Assembly: GCA_022563855.1 (NCBI GenBank)
Contig: JADFMN010000006.1
Location: 147,392 to 211,391 of the forward strand
Reading direction: 5' to 3'
Length of the DNA: 64,000 nucleotides
Source: Armatimonadota bacterium
GTDB lineage: Bacteria > Armatimonadota > Fimbriimonadia > Fimbriimonadales > Fimbriimonadaceae
This document shows, in pieces, positions 23,582-34,138 of this stretch. How positions within the stretch are numbered: the first letter of the stretch is position 1; the number at the start of each line of letters is the position of its first letter. The notes below the pieces were generated by a model that was not told where the DNA came from, did not search any database, and worked only from the letters and a program-made list of their open reading frames with translations. Position numbers and translations under genes: made by a program.

Positions 23582-25207
23582 ATGCTCGTCGCTCTCGCGC
23601 TTTCGCTGTCCTTCTCCAACATCAGCCATGAACCACCGACCGCAGCAGCCCAGGTCAACAAGGTGCTTGTCATCGGGCTCGATGGGTGTCGGCCTGACGC
23701 GCTCGAAGTAGCCGAGACGCCGTACATCGACGGCCTCATCGAAAACGGTGCATACGCCGTCGGGCTCGGCAATCCGAGATCGTCCAGCGGGCCGTGCTGG
23801 TCGAGCATTCTCTGTGGAGTTTGGTCGGACAAGCACGGCGTCATCGACAACAGCTTTACAGGTAGCAACTACGCGGAGTACCCGGACTTCTTGACGCTCG
23901 TCGAGAGGCTGAAGCCGTCGCTCCGCACAGTCGGAATCACGGCGTGGACGCCGATCGCGGATAAGATTATCCAGGTCGCGGACTACGAAGGGCCGCAGAC
24001 CGGCGACGGTGACGACGTCACCGCCCGAGAGGTCGCCGCCGAGCTGCGAACGAACGATCCAGATGTGATCTTCGTGCATTTTGACGATCCGGACATCGCA
24101 GGCCACACATACGGCTACGGCCCGGATATTCCCAAGTACGTGGAGGTGATCGAGGAGGCTGACGCAAAGGTCGGCGTAATACTCAATGCGTTGCGCGGTC
24201 GGTCTTCGTATGCGGAGGAGAACTGGCTGATCATCCTGACTTCCGATCACGGCGGAACGGGGTACGGCCACGGCCTGGACATTCCAGAGCACGTCAACAT
24301 CCCGTTCATCGTCAGCGGCTCGGATGCGGCGTCCGAGTTCTCTGTCGTGCCGAAGCAAGTCGACGTCGCCCCGACTGTGATGGCGCACCTCGGGATCGAG
24401 TTGGACAATCTCGTTGATTTCGATGGCATTCCGGTGGGTCTGGCTGCTTTCGATAGCGAAAAACTTGCCATATCGCGCGGTCTATTCCGCGTCGGATTCT
24501 ATCCCGACGACACGTTTCACGTTGGAACTGTCGACGTGTATCTAGCCCATTCCTTTCCTGACCTTGACGTTCGGTTCACGACGGATGGATCGTTGCCAAC
24601 GGTAGATTCGCCACTGTCAAACGGTGCGATCAAGTTGGAAGAATCCACGACGATCCGTGCGGCAGCGTTTAGTGACGAACGGCGCATCGGGCCGACGAGC
24701 AGCAAGGCGTATTTCGTGCAGAAGGAAATTGCAAAGTCCGTGCCGTTGCCGGACAACTTGAAAGTCGGAATCCTGTACGCCGTGTTCGAAGGGGAGTTTT
24801 CAAAATGGCCGGAAGAGCAGTTGCTGAAGGCGACAAAGTCCGGAATCAGCGACCGCATTACGCACGAGGTCGCCGGGCTGGAGGAGAACTACGCGATCCT
24901 CTTTGAGGGGTACTACAACGCCCCGGCTGAAGGAGTGTACGAGTTTGCTCTATCGTCCGACGACGGCTCCAAGCTATGGATCGACGACGTGCTCGTCGTC
25001 GACCACGACGGCCTGCACGGCACATCGTCCAAGTCCGGCTTCTACGCGCTGGAGGCCGGGCACCACCACATCCGCGTTGGGTTTTTCCAGGCTGGCGGCG
25101 CTCACAGTTTGAAGCTGGGCATCAAACTGCCGGATGGCACGGCGATCGAGCCAGGTGCGGCAGAGCTGGCTTACGTAGTGCGGGATGTCGGCGGAACAGG
25201 GCCGTGA
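23582..25207 (+). CDS. Secreted alkaline-phosphatase-superfamily phosphodiesterase with chitobiase-like and PA14 modules
   Basis: 541 aa. Signal-like N-terminus, then a type I phosphodiesterase/nucleotide pyrophosphatase fold: VLVIGLDGCRPDAL (metal Asp), the nucleophile region NPRSSSGPCWSSILCGVWSDKHGV, HFDDPDIAGHTYGYG, and LTSDHGGTGYGHG (metal Asp/His). It lacks a sulfatase CxPxR motif. C-terminal modules match the two GH29 proteins: FTTDGSLPTVDSPLSNG and EFALSSDDGSKLWIDD, VDHDGLHG. First gene of a long plus-strand run; the stop overlaps the GH127 start (GTGA). Likely hydrolyses a phosphodiester or related ester outside the cell; substrate unknown. Confidence 0.85.
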   Translation: MLVALALSLSFSNISHEPPTAAAQVNKVLVIGLDGCRPDALEVAETPYIDGLIENGAYAVGLGNPRSSSGPCWSSILCGVWSDKHGVIDNSFTGSNYAEYPDFLTLVERLKPSLRTVGITAWTPIADKIIQVADYEGPQTGDGDDVTAREVAAELRTNDPDVIFVHFDDPDIAGHTYGYGPDIPKYVEVIEEADAKVGVILNALRGRSSYAEENWLIILTSDHGGTGYGHGLDIPEHVNIPFIVSGSDAASEFSVVPKQVDVAPTVMAHLGIELDNLVDFDGIPVGLAAFDSEKLAISRGLFRVGFYPDDTFHVGTVDVYLAHSFPDLDVRFTTDGSLPTVDSPLSNGAIKLEESTTIRAAAFSDERRIGPTSSKAYFVQKEIAKSVPLPDNLKVGILYAVFEGEFSKWPEEQLLKATKSGISDRITHEVAGLEENYAILFEGYYNAPAEGVYEFALSSDDGSKLWIDDVLVVDHDGLHGTSSKSGFYALEAGHHHIRVGFFQAGGAHSLKLGIKLPDGTAIEPGAAELAYVVRDVGGTGP

Positions 25208-27051
25208 AGCAAGCGGACGACGGTAAGATCGACGATTCGTTTTGGAGTCCGCGGCTTCGCACGAACCACGAGACCACGATCTGGGCGGGTTTCAACCGGT
25301 GCGAAGAGACAGGCCGCATCGACAACTTTGCCATCGCGGGAGGATTGAAAGAAGGCGAGTTCAAGGGAATTTGCTACGACGATTCCGACGTGTACAAGAT
25401 GATCGAGGGCGCGTCGTACGTGTTGGCTGCGAGCCAGGACAAGACGCTGGACAAGTATCTGGACGAGCTGATCGCGAAGATCGCCAGCGCGCAGGAGGAA
25501 GACGGCTACCTGTACACGATCCGCACGATCCAGGGGGAGGATGTGCGCGGCGCTGCTGGCCGGAAGCGGTGGTCGAATCTGGCGCACAGCCACGAGCTCT
25601 ACAACGTCGGGCATCTTTACGAAGCGGCGGTTGCGCATCACCGTGCGACGGGTAAGGAATCGCTGCTGGATGTTGCGGCAAAGAGCGCCGATCTGATCGT
25701 GAAGACGTTCGGCCTCGAAGAGGGGATGAACCGTGCGGTTCCCGGCCATGAAGAGATCGAGATCGGTCTGATCAAGCTGTCGCGCGCGACCGGTAAGGAG
25801 GAGTACTTCGCTCTCGCAAAGCACTTCATAGACATGCGAGGCCAGTCGAATTTGAGGTCGGTATACGGCGACTACTGCCAAGACGGAAAACCGTTTACCG
25901 AGCAGCGCGACCCGGTCGGCCACGCGGTGCGCGCGATGTATCTGTACACCGCCGCAGCCGACGTTGCGGCGATCAACGGAGACCGCGAATACATCGAAAC
26001 GGTAGATGCGCTGTGGCAGGAGATCGTATCGACTCGCATGGCGGTAACGGGCGGAATCGGTGCCCGCCGTTCGGTCGAGGGGTTCAGCGAACCGTACGAC
26101 TTGCCGAACGCCAGCGCGTACAACGAAACGTGTGCGGCGATCGGGTTCGGTCTGTGGAACCAGCGCATGTTCGTGCTGCACCGAGACGGCAAGTACGTCG
26201 ATGTACTCGAGCGGATTCTGTACAACGGCTTTCTCTCCGGCGTATCGCTGAGCGGTGACACGTTTTTCTATCCTAATCCGCTTGCATCGGACGGTATCGA
26301 TCCCTTCAACCACGGAAGCGCGAACCGCAAGGAGTGGTTTGAAACTTCGTGCTGCCCTGTGAACATCGTTCGCTACATGCCTTCTATCGCAGGGATGATC
26401 TACGCTGCGGACGAGAAGGGCGTGAGCGTGAACCTCTTCATCGGCAGCGATGCAAACTTGGTCTTCCGCGACTTGAGGGTGCGAGTCGGCCAGCGAACGG
26501 AGTACCCGTGGAGCGGGCGTATCGAGCTATCGGTCGACCCTGAGAAAGAGGGGGAGTTCGAGCTGCGGATTCGTGTCCCGGGTTGGGCTAACGGTCGCCC
26601 AGTGCCGAGCGACCTGTATCGCTACCTATCGCCTGCACCTGCAAGCGACTCTTGGTCCGTTTCTGTGAACGGTGAATCGAACAATGCACCGATCGAACTT
26701 GGGTTTGCAGTCGTGCGGCGCGTTTGGAAAAAAGGTGACGAGGTGGTGATCGAGTTCCCGATGGACGTACAGCGCGTCGTCGCTCACGAGGAGGTCGAGG
26801 AGGACAAGGGGCTTGTCTGTCTGGAGCGCGGGCCGATCGTCTACTGCTTCGAAGGGGCTGACAACCCTCAAGCGATGGACGGTCTAGTCGTGCCCGATGA
26901 CGCCCGGATCAGAACGACGCACAAGCCTGACCTGCTCGGCGGCGTCACCGTGCTTGAAACCCTTGGCGATCCGCTCTTGACGGCGATCCCGTATTTTGCG
27001 TGGTCGAACCGTGGCACGAACCCAATGCGAGTCTGGGTCGGCCGCCGGTAA
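25204..27051 (+). CDS. GH127 family glycoside hydrolase (beta-L-arabinofuranosidase-like, DUF1680)
   Basis: 615 aa from a GTG start overlapping the previous stop; the open frame upstream lies inside the phosphodiesterase. Family markers: DDSFWSPRLRTNHETT, DVYKMIEGASY, and the zinc-cysteine active site NETCAAIG (Glu308, Cys310) plus ETSCCPVN (Cys383, Cys384), matching the Glu/Cys/Cys/Cys set of characterised GH127 enzymes. No clear signal peptide, so it may act in cytoplasm or periplasm. Beta-L-arabinofuranose is the known substrate of the best-studied members, but related activities exist. Confidence 0.92.
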   Translation: MKQADDGKIDDSFWSPRLRTNHETTIWAGFNRCEETGRIDNFAIAGGLKEGEFKGICYDDSDVYKMIEGASYVLAASQDKTLDKYLDELIAKIASAQEEDGYLYTIRTIQGEDVRGAAGRKRWSNLAHSHELYNVGHLYEAAVAHHRATGKESLLDVAAKSADLIVKTFGLEEGMNRAVPGHEEIEIGLIKLSRATGKEEYFALAKHFIDMRGQSNLRSVYGDYCQDGKPFTEQRDPVGHAVRAMYLYTAAADVAAINGDREYIETVDALWQEIVSTRMAVTGGIGARRSVEGFSEPYDLPNASAYNETCAAIGFGLWNQRMFVLHRDGKYVDVLERILYNGFLSGVSLSGDTFFYPNPLASDGIDPFNHGSANRKEWFETSCCPVNIVRYMPSIAGMIYAADEKGVSVNLFIGSDANLVFRDLRVRVGQRTEYPWSGRIELSVDPEKEGEFELRIRVPGWANGRPVPSDLYRYLSPAPASDSWSVSVNGESNNAPIELGFAVVRRVWKKGDEVVIEFPMDVQRVVAHEEVEEDKGLVCLERGPIVYCFEGADNPQAMDGLVVPDDARIRTTHKPDLLGGVTVLETLGDPLLTAIPYFAWSNRGTNPMRVWVGRR

Positions 27052-27112
27052 CACGACCGATAGCATCACAACCGCGCCATCCTGTACGCGTATTGCGTAC
27101 AATCTGTGTGCT

Positions 27113-29122
27113 ATGGTGCTTTCCGTCTTGGTTCTGTGCGGTGCGATGATGACGACAACCTCTGTTCAGCAAACGACGAACGACGAAAGGATGGATTGGT
27201 GGCGCGAGGCGCGGTTTGGGATGTTCATCCATTGGGGCCTTTACGCAGTCCCCTCTGGCGAGTGGGGCCAGGGCACCGATCACGGCGAGTGGATCTACAC
27301 GACCGCGCAGATCCCAATTCCCAAGTACGAGGAGTTTCTGCAGCAGTTCAACCCTGTGAAGTTCGACGCAGAGGCGTGGGTGAAGATGGCGAAGGACGCG
27401 GGGATGAAGTACATCGTCATCACGTCGAAGCACCACGACGGGTTTGCGCTGTTCGATAGCGAGGTAAGCGACTACGACATCATGGCGACGCCATTCAAGC
27501 GCGACATCATGAAGGAGCTGGCCGAGGCGTGTCGCAAATACGGCATCAAGATGTGCTGGTACCACTCGATCATGGACTGGCACCACCCGGACTACTTGCC
27601 GCGCAGGGGGTGGGAAGACCGGTCAGCCGAGGGCGCTGACTTCGACCGCTACGTCGACTACTTGCACGAACAGGTGACGGAGCTTCTGACGAACTACGGC
27701 GACATCGGCGTGATGTGGTTCGACGGCGAGTGGGAGTCGACTTGGAGCCCGAAGTACGGCGAGTCTCTTTACGAACTGTGCCTTCGGTTGCAGCCGGACG
27801 TGATCGTGAACAACCGCGTGACGGTCGGTCGCGCTGGCATGCAGGACGCGAACAGAGAGGGCGTCGGCGACTTCGGCACGCCCGAGCAGCACATCCCCGC
27901 CGAAGGCATCCAAGGGCTCGACTGGGAAACGTGCATGACGATGGGGCGGCATTGGGGATACAACAAGCGCGACACGTTCAAGTCGCCGCGCGAGCTGGTG
28001 CGCAACCTCATCGACATCGCATCGAAAGGCGGCAACTACCTGCTCAACGTCGGACCTCGCCCTGACGGTACTTTTCCGGACGAGTCGGTCGCGATCCTGA
28101 AGAACTATGCGGAGTGGATGAACGTGAACGGGGAGGGGATCTACGGCACGCAGGCTTCGCCGCTCGGCGCACTGGATTGGGGCCGCTGCACAGCGAAGCA
28201 GGTCGACGGCAAGTGGCGCTTGTACCTGCACGTGTTCGATTGGCCGAGCGACGGGAAGCTCGTCGTCCCGCTGATCGGCAACGATAGCAGTGAGGCCTGG
28301 ATGCTCGATGGGGGCGCGCGTCTGACGTCCACCGTTGTGGGTAACGACATCGTCATCTCGGTCCCGCAAATTACAGACGCCGGTGACGCGACGGTTGTTG
28401 TTTTGGAGCTGGACGAGAAGCCGATCGTCTACAAAGCGCCGACTATCGCAGCCGAATCAGACATCTTCATTGAGAGCGTGTCCGTGCAAATAGAAGCGAG
28501 CTCGGATCAGCTAGTCATCCGATACACTACCGATGGCTCTGATCCCATGGCTGACTCACCCGTCTACAGGGCGGCGTTCAGCGTTGACGAAACAACGGTC
28601 GTCCAGGCGCGAGCGTTCTTCAACGGCCGCGCCGTCAGCGACGTCACGTCGAGACAGTTCGAGCGCGTGGCGCCGATGCCAGCATCGGGCCAGGGTTCTC
28701 AGGCTGGTCTTGCGCTCAGGAGGTACGAAGGCGATTGGAACACGCTGCCCGACTTTGATCAGTTGACTCCGGTTCGCACGGCGGTGGTCTCCAAGGTTGG
28801 GCTTGATCCATCACCGTACCCGGAGTACGCCGGTTTCCGGCTAACCGGAACGATCACAGTTTCCAAGACGGACGTTTATCGATTTGCGCTGACCTCGGAT
28901 GACGGTGCCAAATTATGGATTGACGGGAACCTGATCGTGGACAACGATGGGCTGCACGGCGCCACGGAATTGCAAGGTGTCGCCGCGCTGGCGGCTGGGG
29001 CCCACACGATCCGCGTGGAGTACTTCAACAAGACAGGCGGATCGGCTCTTTCGTTGAGGTTTGCAGGCACGGGAAAAGCGCTGGCAGCGATCGCAAACGA
29101 TGCCCTGCGGCACAGCCCATAA
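27113..29122 (+). CDS. GH29 alpha-L-fucosidase with chitobiase-like and PA14 C-terminal modules (second copy)
   Basis: 669 aa from ATG 27113, giving a clean signal peptide ([19 protein letters not shown]); an ORF extension upstream overlaps GH127. GH29 markers: [49 protein letters not shown] and [10 protein letters not shown] (Asp204 nucleophile). C-terminal modules as in the 16.5-kb enzyme: [17 protein letters not shown] and [24 protein letters not shown]. Barrel sequence differs clearly from the first GH29, so the two probably act on different fucosides. 61 bp after GH127, 2 bp before queC. Confidence 0.93.
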   Translation: MVLSVLVLCGAMMTTTSVQQTTNDERMDWWREARFGMFIHWGLYAVPSGEWGQGTDHGEWIYTTAQIPIPKYEEFLQQFNPVKFDAEAWVKMAKDAGMKYIVITSKHHDGFALFDSEVSDYDIMATPFKRDIMKELAEACRKYGIKMCWYHSIMDWHHPDYLPRRGWEDRSAEGADFDRYVDYLHEQVTELLTNYGDIGVMWFDGEWESTWSPKYGESLYELCLRLQPDVIVNNRVTVGRAGMQDANREGVGDFGTPEQHIPAEGIQGLDWETCMTMGRHWGYNKRDTFKSPRELVRNLIDIASKGGNYLLNVGPRPDGTFPDESVAILKNYAEWMNVNGEGIYGTQASPLGALDWGRCTAKQVDGKWRLYLHVFDWPSDGKLVVPLIGNDSSEAWMLDGGARLTSTVVGNDIVISVPQITDAGDATVVVLELDEKPIVYKAPTIAAESDIFIESVSVQIEASSDQLVIRYTTDGSDPMADSPVYRAAFSVDETTVVQARAFFNGRAVSDVTSRQFERVAPMPASGQGSQAGLALRRYEGDWNTLPDFDQLTPVRTAVVSKVGLDPSPYPEYAGFRLTGTITVSKTDVYRFALTSDDGAKLWIDGNLIVDNDGLHGATELQGVAALAAGAHTIRVEYFNKTGGSALSLRFAGTGKALAAIANDALRHSP

Positions 29123-29124
29123 TC

Positions 29125-29799
29125 ATGGCACCGGTGCCGAAAGCAGTCGTGCTCCTTTCTGGCGGACTTGATTCAGCGACCTGTCTCGCGATCGCGCAAT
29201 CGCAGGGGTTTGCGTGTTTCTGCATGAGCTTCGACTACGGCCAGCGGCACCGCATTGAGCTGCAGAGCGCAAAGCAGACTGCGGAAAGCCAAAGCGCAAC
29301 TGAGCATCGCGTCGTGAAAATCGACGCAAGCGCGTTCACCGGCTCTGCCCTCACGGAGGATATCGATGTGCCGAAGAGCGAGACAGACGGGATACCGGTC
29401 ACGTACGTTCCTGCGCGCAACACCGTGTTTCTCAGTTTCGCGCTCGCTTGGGCCGAGGCGCTTGGCTCGCAGGACATCTTCATAGGAGTCAACGCGCTCG
29501 ATTACTCGGGCTATCCGGATTGCCGCCCCGAGTACATCTCCGCTTACGAACGGATGGCGAACCTCGCAACAAAGGCTGCCGTCGAGGGAAGGCTGATGAC
29601 GATTCACACTCCGCTGATCGACAAGACCAAGGCGCAGACGATCGAGATCGGCTCCGGCCTGGGTGTCGATTACGGATTGACCTCAAGCTGTTACGACCCA
29701 GACGCCGAGGGCAAGCCGTGCGGGGAGTGCGACTCATGCCGAATCCGCAATCGCGGATTTGAGGAGTTGGGGATGGAAGACCCGTTGCTGGCACGATGA
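29125..29799 (+). CDS. queC: 7-cyano-7-deazaguanine synthase QueC
   Basis: 224 aa. ATP-dependent conversion of 7-carboxy-7-deazaguanine to preQ0 in queuosine biosynthesis. PP-loop [10 protein letters not shown] near the N-terminus, [18 protein letters not shown], and a zinc site [19 protein letters not shown]. Overlaps queE by 4 bp (ATGA). QueD and GCH1 are not in the window. Confidence 0.96.
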   Translation: MAPVPKAVVLLSGGLDSATCLAIAQSQGFACFCMSFDYGQRHRIELQSAKQTAESQSATEHRVVKIDASAFTGSALTEDIDVPKSETDGIPVTYVPARNTVFLSFALAWAEALGSQDIFIGVNALDYSGYPDCRPEYISAYERMANLATKAAVEGRLMTIHTPLIDKTKAQTIEIGSGLGVDYGLTSSCYDPDAEGKPCGECDSCRIRNRGFEELGMEDPLLAR

Positions 29800-30494
29800 A
29801 GAAGCTCCGCATCGCAGAGGTGTTCGGCAGCATCCAGGGCGAAGGCATCTACGCCGGAACGCCATCGCTCTTCGTACGCATCAGCGGATGCAACCTGCGC
29901 TGCGTCTGGTGCGACACGCCGTACGCAAGTTGGACGCCCGAAGGAGATTCATTTACCGTTGACGAGATCGTGGCGCAACTGGGCGAACTGGAGAATCACA
30001 ACCACGTCGTGGTTACGGGTGGAGAGCCGATGCTGTTCCCAGAGGTTGTCGAACTGTGTCGACAGCTCGCCGCACGCGAGAAGTTCATCACGATCGAAAC
30101 CGCCGGCACGATGTTCCAAGAACTGAAGTGCGACCTCATGTCGATCAGCCCCAAGCTCGCGAACTCCACGCCTCCGATCGACAGCGGATGGGCGGAGCGT
30201 CACGAGAAAACGCGCACCAACATCAACGTCCTGACCCAGCTATTGAACAAGTACGACTGCCAGCTGAAATTCGTCGTTAACCCAGACGTAGATGGCGATA
30301 TCGACGAGATACTGGAGCTGTTGGTAAAGCTCCCAACGATCCGAGCGGATCGCATAATGCTGATGCCAGAGGGCACCGACTCACCGACCCTGGCCCGCCG
30401 CATGAAGGTGCTCGTCGAGCCCGCCGCAGCGCACGGATGGCGGATCAGTCCAAGGTTGCACATCGACCTATTCGGCGACACTAGAGGGACATGA
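29796..30494 (+). CDS. queE: 7-carboxy-7-deazaguanine synthase QueE (radical SAM)
   Basis: 232 aa. Converts 6-carboxytetrahydropterin to 7-carboxy-7-deazaguanine, one step before QueC. The radical-SAM cluster motif is CNLRCVWC (CxxxCxxC) within a typical N-terminus [19 protein letters not shown], followed by VVTGGEPM and ETAGT. Confidence 0.96.
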   Translation: MKKLRIAEVFGSIQGEGIYAGTPSLFVRISGCNLRCVWCDTPYASWTPEGDSFTVDEIVAQLGELENHNHVVVTGGEPMLFPEVVELCRQLAAREKFITIETAGTMFQELKCDLMSISPKLANSTPPIDSGWAERHEKTRTNINVLTQLLNKYDCQLKFVVNPDVDGDIDEILELLVKLPTIRADRIMLMPEGTDSPTLARRMKVLVEPAAAHGWRISPRLHIDLFGDTRGT

Positions 30495-30512
30495 CGGTAA
30501 CATCTTGGAAGC

Positions 30513-31355
30513 ATGCCCACACGAGAGTTCGAGAAGGGAATTCACACTGACTTTGAAAAGAAGCTGGACTACTCAAGCTACCTGCAGCTAGACAAGCTTC
30601 TCGACTCCCAAAAACCGCTCAGCGATCCCGAGCACCACGACGAGATGCTGTTCATCATTCAGCATCAGACGAGCGAGCTTTGGATGCTGCTGGCGATTCA
30701 TGAACTGACTTCTGCGATCGACTGGATCAAGAAGGACAAGCTCGAGCCGTGCTTCAAAATCCTCTCGCGGGTGAAGCATATTCAGCGGATGCTGTTCGAG
30801 CAGTGGGCGGTGCTCGAAACGCTCACCCCGAGCGAGTACGTGCAGTTTCGAGGGGTATTCGGCCAAGCTAGCGGATTCCAATCCCATCAGTATCGCACGA
30901 TCGAGTTCTTGTTCGGCAACAAGGACAGCAACATGATCAAAGTGTTCAAGCACGATGAGACGATTCACTCCAAGCTGGAAGAGACGTTGCGGACGCCGAG
31001 CCTATACGACGAGTTCTTGCGGTACCTGCATCGCCAGGGATTTGCAATACCCGACTCCTGCGTCGAGCGAGACTGGACGGAGCAGTACGAGTCGAACGAA
31101 GAGCTTCTGCAAGTTTTCAAACTGATCTACGACAACCCGCGCGACAATTGGAACGCGTACAACATGTGCGAAAAGCTGATCGACGTGGACGAGCAGATGT
31201 CGCTGTGGCGGTTCAGGCATGTGAAGACGGTTGAGCGCATCATCGGTCACAAGCGCGGGACCGGTGGCAGTTCCGGCGTGTCGTTCTTGCGTCAGGTCGT
31301 GGACATCAGGTTGTTCCCAGAGCTGTGGGACGTGCGCACTATCATCGAAAAATGA
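30513..31355 (+). CDS. kynA: Tryptophan 2,3-dioxygenase
   Basis: 280 aa. Haem enzyme opening the indole ring of L-tryptophan to N-formylkynurenine. Diagnostic segments: [31 protein letters not shown], and [14 protein letters not shown] with the haem-ligand His236, then [13 protein letters not shown] overlap with kynU. The intervening kynurenine formamidase is not in the window. Confidence 0.96.
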   Translation: MPTREFEKGIHTDFEKKLDYSSYLQLDKLLDSQKPLSDPEHHDEMLFIIQHQTSELWMLLAIHELTSAIDWIKKDKLEPCFKILSRVKHIQRMLFEQWAVLETLTPSEYVQFRGVFGQASGFQSHQYRTIEFLFGNKDSNMIKVFKHDETIHSKLEETLRTPSLYDEFLRYLHRQGFAIPDSCVERDWTEQYESNEELLQVFKLIYDNPRDNWNAYNMCEKLIDVDEQMSLWRFRHVKTVERIIGHKRGTGGSSGVSFLRQVVDIRLFPELWDVRTIIEK

Positions 31356-32590
31356 GCCTTGTTACGCTTCCAGACGGGCCGCTGAATGAGAGCGTCGTCA
31401 ACGAGCACATCAGGCCGCTGTTCAGCCGTGCGATGAAGGGCGACGCTAAGCGCGGCGAGGTTTATCTGGCGAACCACTCGCTCGGGCGTCCACTGGATGC
31501 CGTGGCGGAAGACGTAGCGCGCGGCTTGGAAAAGTGGTACTCCGACATGGACCGCAGCTGGGACGACGGCGGCTGGCTCGACGACATGAACGCTTGGCGT
31601 CTCAAGACCGCCGAGTTGCTCGGGCTGCCCAGATACGACTGCGTCGTGCCAAGAGCCTCCGCTGGGCAGGGGTTGCGGGCGGTCCTCAACGCGTTTCCCC
31701 CGGACAAGGTTCTCCGCGTTACGACCACGACCGGCGAGTTCGACTCGATCGACTTCATCTTGAAGCGGTACGAACTGGCGGGTCGTGCGAAAGTAACATG
31801 GGTCGAGCCGACGGGTCGCGAAGGGCCCGTGCCTTTGTTTACCAGCGAGGACATCTGTGCGGCGATCTCTTCAGATACCGACGTGGTCGTGTTCTCCAAC
31901 GTGCTCTACGCAACCGGACAGATACTTCGGGGTGTTCCGGCGGTGGTCGAGCGGGCGCATGAGGTGGGCGCTGTCGTGGTGATGGATGTGTTCCACGCAG
32001 CGGGAGTCATTCCACTGGAAATCGAGAAGTCGGATGTGGACTTCACGATAGGCGGGTCGTACAAGTATCTGCACGGGGGGCCCGGCGCGTGCTGGCTAGC
32101 GATCCACCCACGGGTTCTGGATGAGGATCGTTTTCACACGCTCGACACTGGATGGTTCGCCAAGAAGGACACGTTCGGGTTTCATCGAGGGCAAGGCGCG
32201 GAGTTGAAGCCCGGCGGCGACGGTTGGCTCGAGTCAACACCGGCGATCATCGCGCCGTATCACGCGAGGGCGGGCTTGCAGCTGATTCTCGATGTCGGTG
32301 TTGAGCGAGGCCGCGAGTACAGCCTCGACCGGCAGCACAAAATGCGGCAGGCGATGAATGATCGTGGAGTCGAGATGTTCGTGCCTGAGGATCCGGCGAA
32401 GTTTGGCGGGTTCAGCCTGTTGCCGCATCCAGATGCAGCGGCGTTGCGCACCGAGCTAATGGCGAAAGGTGTGAACACAGATGCTCGGACCGGTTTCGTC
32501 CGCTTCGGCCCGGATCTGCTGAACACGGAGGAGGAGTTCGAGCGCGCCAGCAAGATCGTGGCCGAAGCGTTGAAGGTCAGAGCCGTCTGA
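31352..32590 (+). CDS. kynU: Kynureninase (PLP, class V aminotransferase fold)
   Basis: 412 aa from ATG 31352 in the ATGA overlap. Cleaves kynurenine (or hydroxykynurenine) to anthranilate and alanine. Family markers: [34 protein letters not shown] and the PLP lysine in [16 protein letters not shown] (Lys238). Paired with kynA, so tryptophan degradation is the role. It converges with the DUF1080 gene, overlapping it by 14 bp. Confidence 0.9.
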   Translation: MSLVTLPDGPLNESVVNEHIRPLFSRAMKGDAKRGEVYLANHSLGRPLDAVAEDVARGLEKWYSDMDRSWDDGGWLDDMNAWRLKTAELLGLPRYDCVVPRASAGQGLRAVLNAFPPDKVLRVTTTTGEFDSIDFILKRYELAGRAKVTWVEPTGREGPVPLFTSEDICAAISSDTDVVVFSNVLYATGQILRGVPAVVERAHEVGAVVVMDVFHAAGVIPLEIEKSDVDFTIGGSYKYLHGGPGACWLAIHPRVLDEDRFHTLDTGWFAKKDTFGFHRGQGAELKPGGDGWLESTPAIIAPYHARAGLQLILDVGVERGREYSLDRQHKMRQAMNDRGVEMFVPEDPAKFGGFSLLPHPDAAALRTELMAKGVNTDARTGFVRFGPDLLNTEEEFERASKIVAEALKVRAV

Positions 32591-33251
32591 TCCGCATATT
32601 GCGGAACCAAACTCGAGTGCCGTGGTCCTGGAAGCATATGTACCCCATGTCGTCTTTGGCGTAGCTCGGCATCTCGCTGTACTTGCTCGCTGCCCTTCTC
32701 TTCACCCAGTCCTCGGAATGCAGCTCGTACTCCACGATTTTGAAGCCGTTCAGCCAGTGCTCGACGGAGTTCCCCCTCTTGAGGATGCGTGCCTTGTTCC
32801 ACTGGCCCGCCGGCCTATGCGCGTCCCGGACAGGCGCGTGCATATCGTAGTTCGCACCTGTCATTTGATTTGCCGCCAGCTCATAGGCGGTGTCGTCGAT
32901 GATCTGGAACTCCGGACCAATCGGGGAGTCTTCGCCACCGTCCTCAGCCACTAGTATCTTGATACCGCTGTTTCCGCCGGCGGAGATTTTGAATTCGACG
33001 CGGAGGTCGAAGTCGGTGAACTTCCGAACGGTCGAGAGGTCGCCGCGGTCCGAACCTGGCGTAAAGACGAGTTCGCCGCCCGAGGCGCTCCAACTGGTCG
33101 GGACGTCGTCGCGGTTGTAGCCTTTGAAATTGGCGAGGGACTTCCCATCGAAGAGCAGTTCGAACCCGGCGGCCATCTCGTCGGCAGTCAGCTTATTGAG
33201 AGGGCTGTCCTGGGATGAAGCTGTCGCGAAGATCAAGAGGGCTCCGAGCAT
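32577..33251 (-). CDS. DUF1080 (3-keto-disaccharide hydrolase-type) secreted protein, copy 1
   Basis: 224 aa with a short signal-like N-terminus. Concanavalin-like DUF1080 fold: [82 protein letters not shown]. Members bind or cleave carbohydrates; 3-keto-sugar hydrolysis is known for some. Paralogue of the gene at 34.1 kb. Confidence 0.9.
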   Translation of the reverse strand: MLGALLIFATASSQDSPLNKLTADEMAAGFELLFDGKSLANFKGYNRDDVPTSWSASGGELVFTPGSDRGDLSTVRKFTDFDLRVEFKISAGGNSGIKILVAEDGGEDSPIGPEFQIIDDTAYELAANQMTGANYDMHAPVRDAHRPAGQWNKARILKRGNSVEHWLNGFKIVEYELHSEDWVKRRAASKYSEMPSYAKDDMGYICFQDHGTRVWFRNMRIRRL

Positions 33252-34138
33252 GGGTCTAAGAGAGTTTCGCTGGCCTAATTTGGACGCTTGCCTCGGACTG
33301 ACATCCAGAGCAGATCGACAAGATAATCGCGTGTGCGATGCGGCTTTATGTGCGAGACCTTACCTCAGTCGCGGCTCGAGGGGTCCTTTCCTTCGTCAAG
33401 CTCAGGACAGGCTCGCTCAGGATGACTGCTCGCCCTCCCGAACCAAACCGAACGGACCATGGTGCGAGGGTCTAGGGTCGAGGGTCTAGTTCCGAACCCC
33501 CGAACCCCCCTAAACCTCCCACAAAGCAAAAGGAGGGTGGCGCTCCAGCGACACCGCGCGAGGCTGAGGCTCACGAACTGGAGCACCGGTTGCGTCGCAG
33601 AAAACGGGAAACGCGGGTTGTGGTTCGCACCCCCTCCCTAACCCTCCCCCAAGGGAGAGGGGATGACGGGCAAGGGTCGGTGGACCAAGCCGAACAAACC
33701 CGAGCCAATACGAGCACCGTGCGCTGTCCTTCGTCAAGCTCAGAAGAACGCCCTGGACCGGGGTGCGGGGCAAACCCCCACGCTCCATCTTCCGAACCTC
33801 CGAACCCGCGAACACAGTTTTCAGTTGGCTGTTTGCAGTTGGCCGTTCCCCGAACTCCCGAACCTCCGAACCAACCCGAACCAGTCCGAACGCGTCGCGC
33901 CGTGCGGTCCTTCGTCAAGCTCAGCCCGAACGCCCCCGGATCGACGTGCGGGGCAAACCCCCGCGCTCCATCTTCCGAACCCCCGAACCAAACCGAACAA
34001 ACCCGAACAAATCCGAACAAACCCGAACAAATCCGAACAAACCCGCACACAGTTCTCAGTGTGCAGTTCGCAGTTTGCAGTTTCCAGAACTTCCGATCTT
34101 CCGAACTTCCGAACCCCCGAACCAACCCGAATGTCCCC
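33252..34138. repeat. Repeat hub between two DUF1080 genes
   Basis: 887 bp with no credible gene; several ORFs here are repeat translations. It holds a CCTTCGTCAAGCTCAG element (three copies near 33387, 33725 and 33906), a GGGTGGCGCTCC element (33533) related to 38.7 kb, a CCCTCCC/GGGAGAGGG palindrome (33632-33668), two GCGGGG-CAAA-CCCCCGC hairpins each followed by CGCTCCATCTTCCGAAC-type DNA (33765 and 33945), many CCGAACC words, and a decamer array (A-C/T-CCGAACAA, five units, 33991-34040). Confidence 0.85.
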
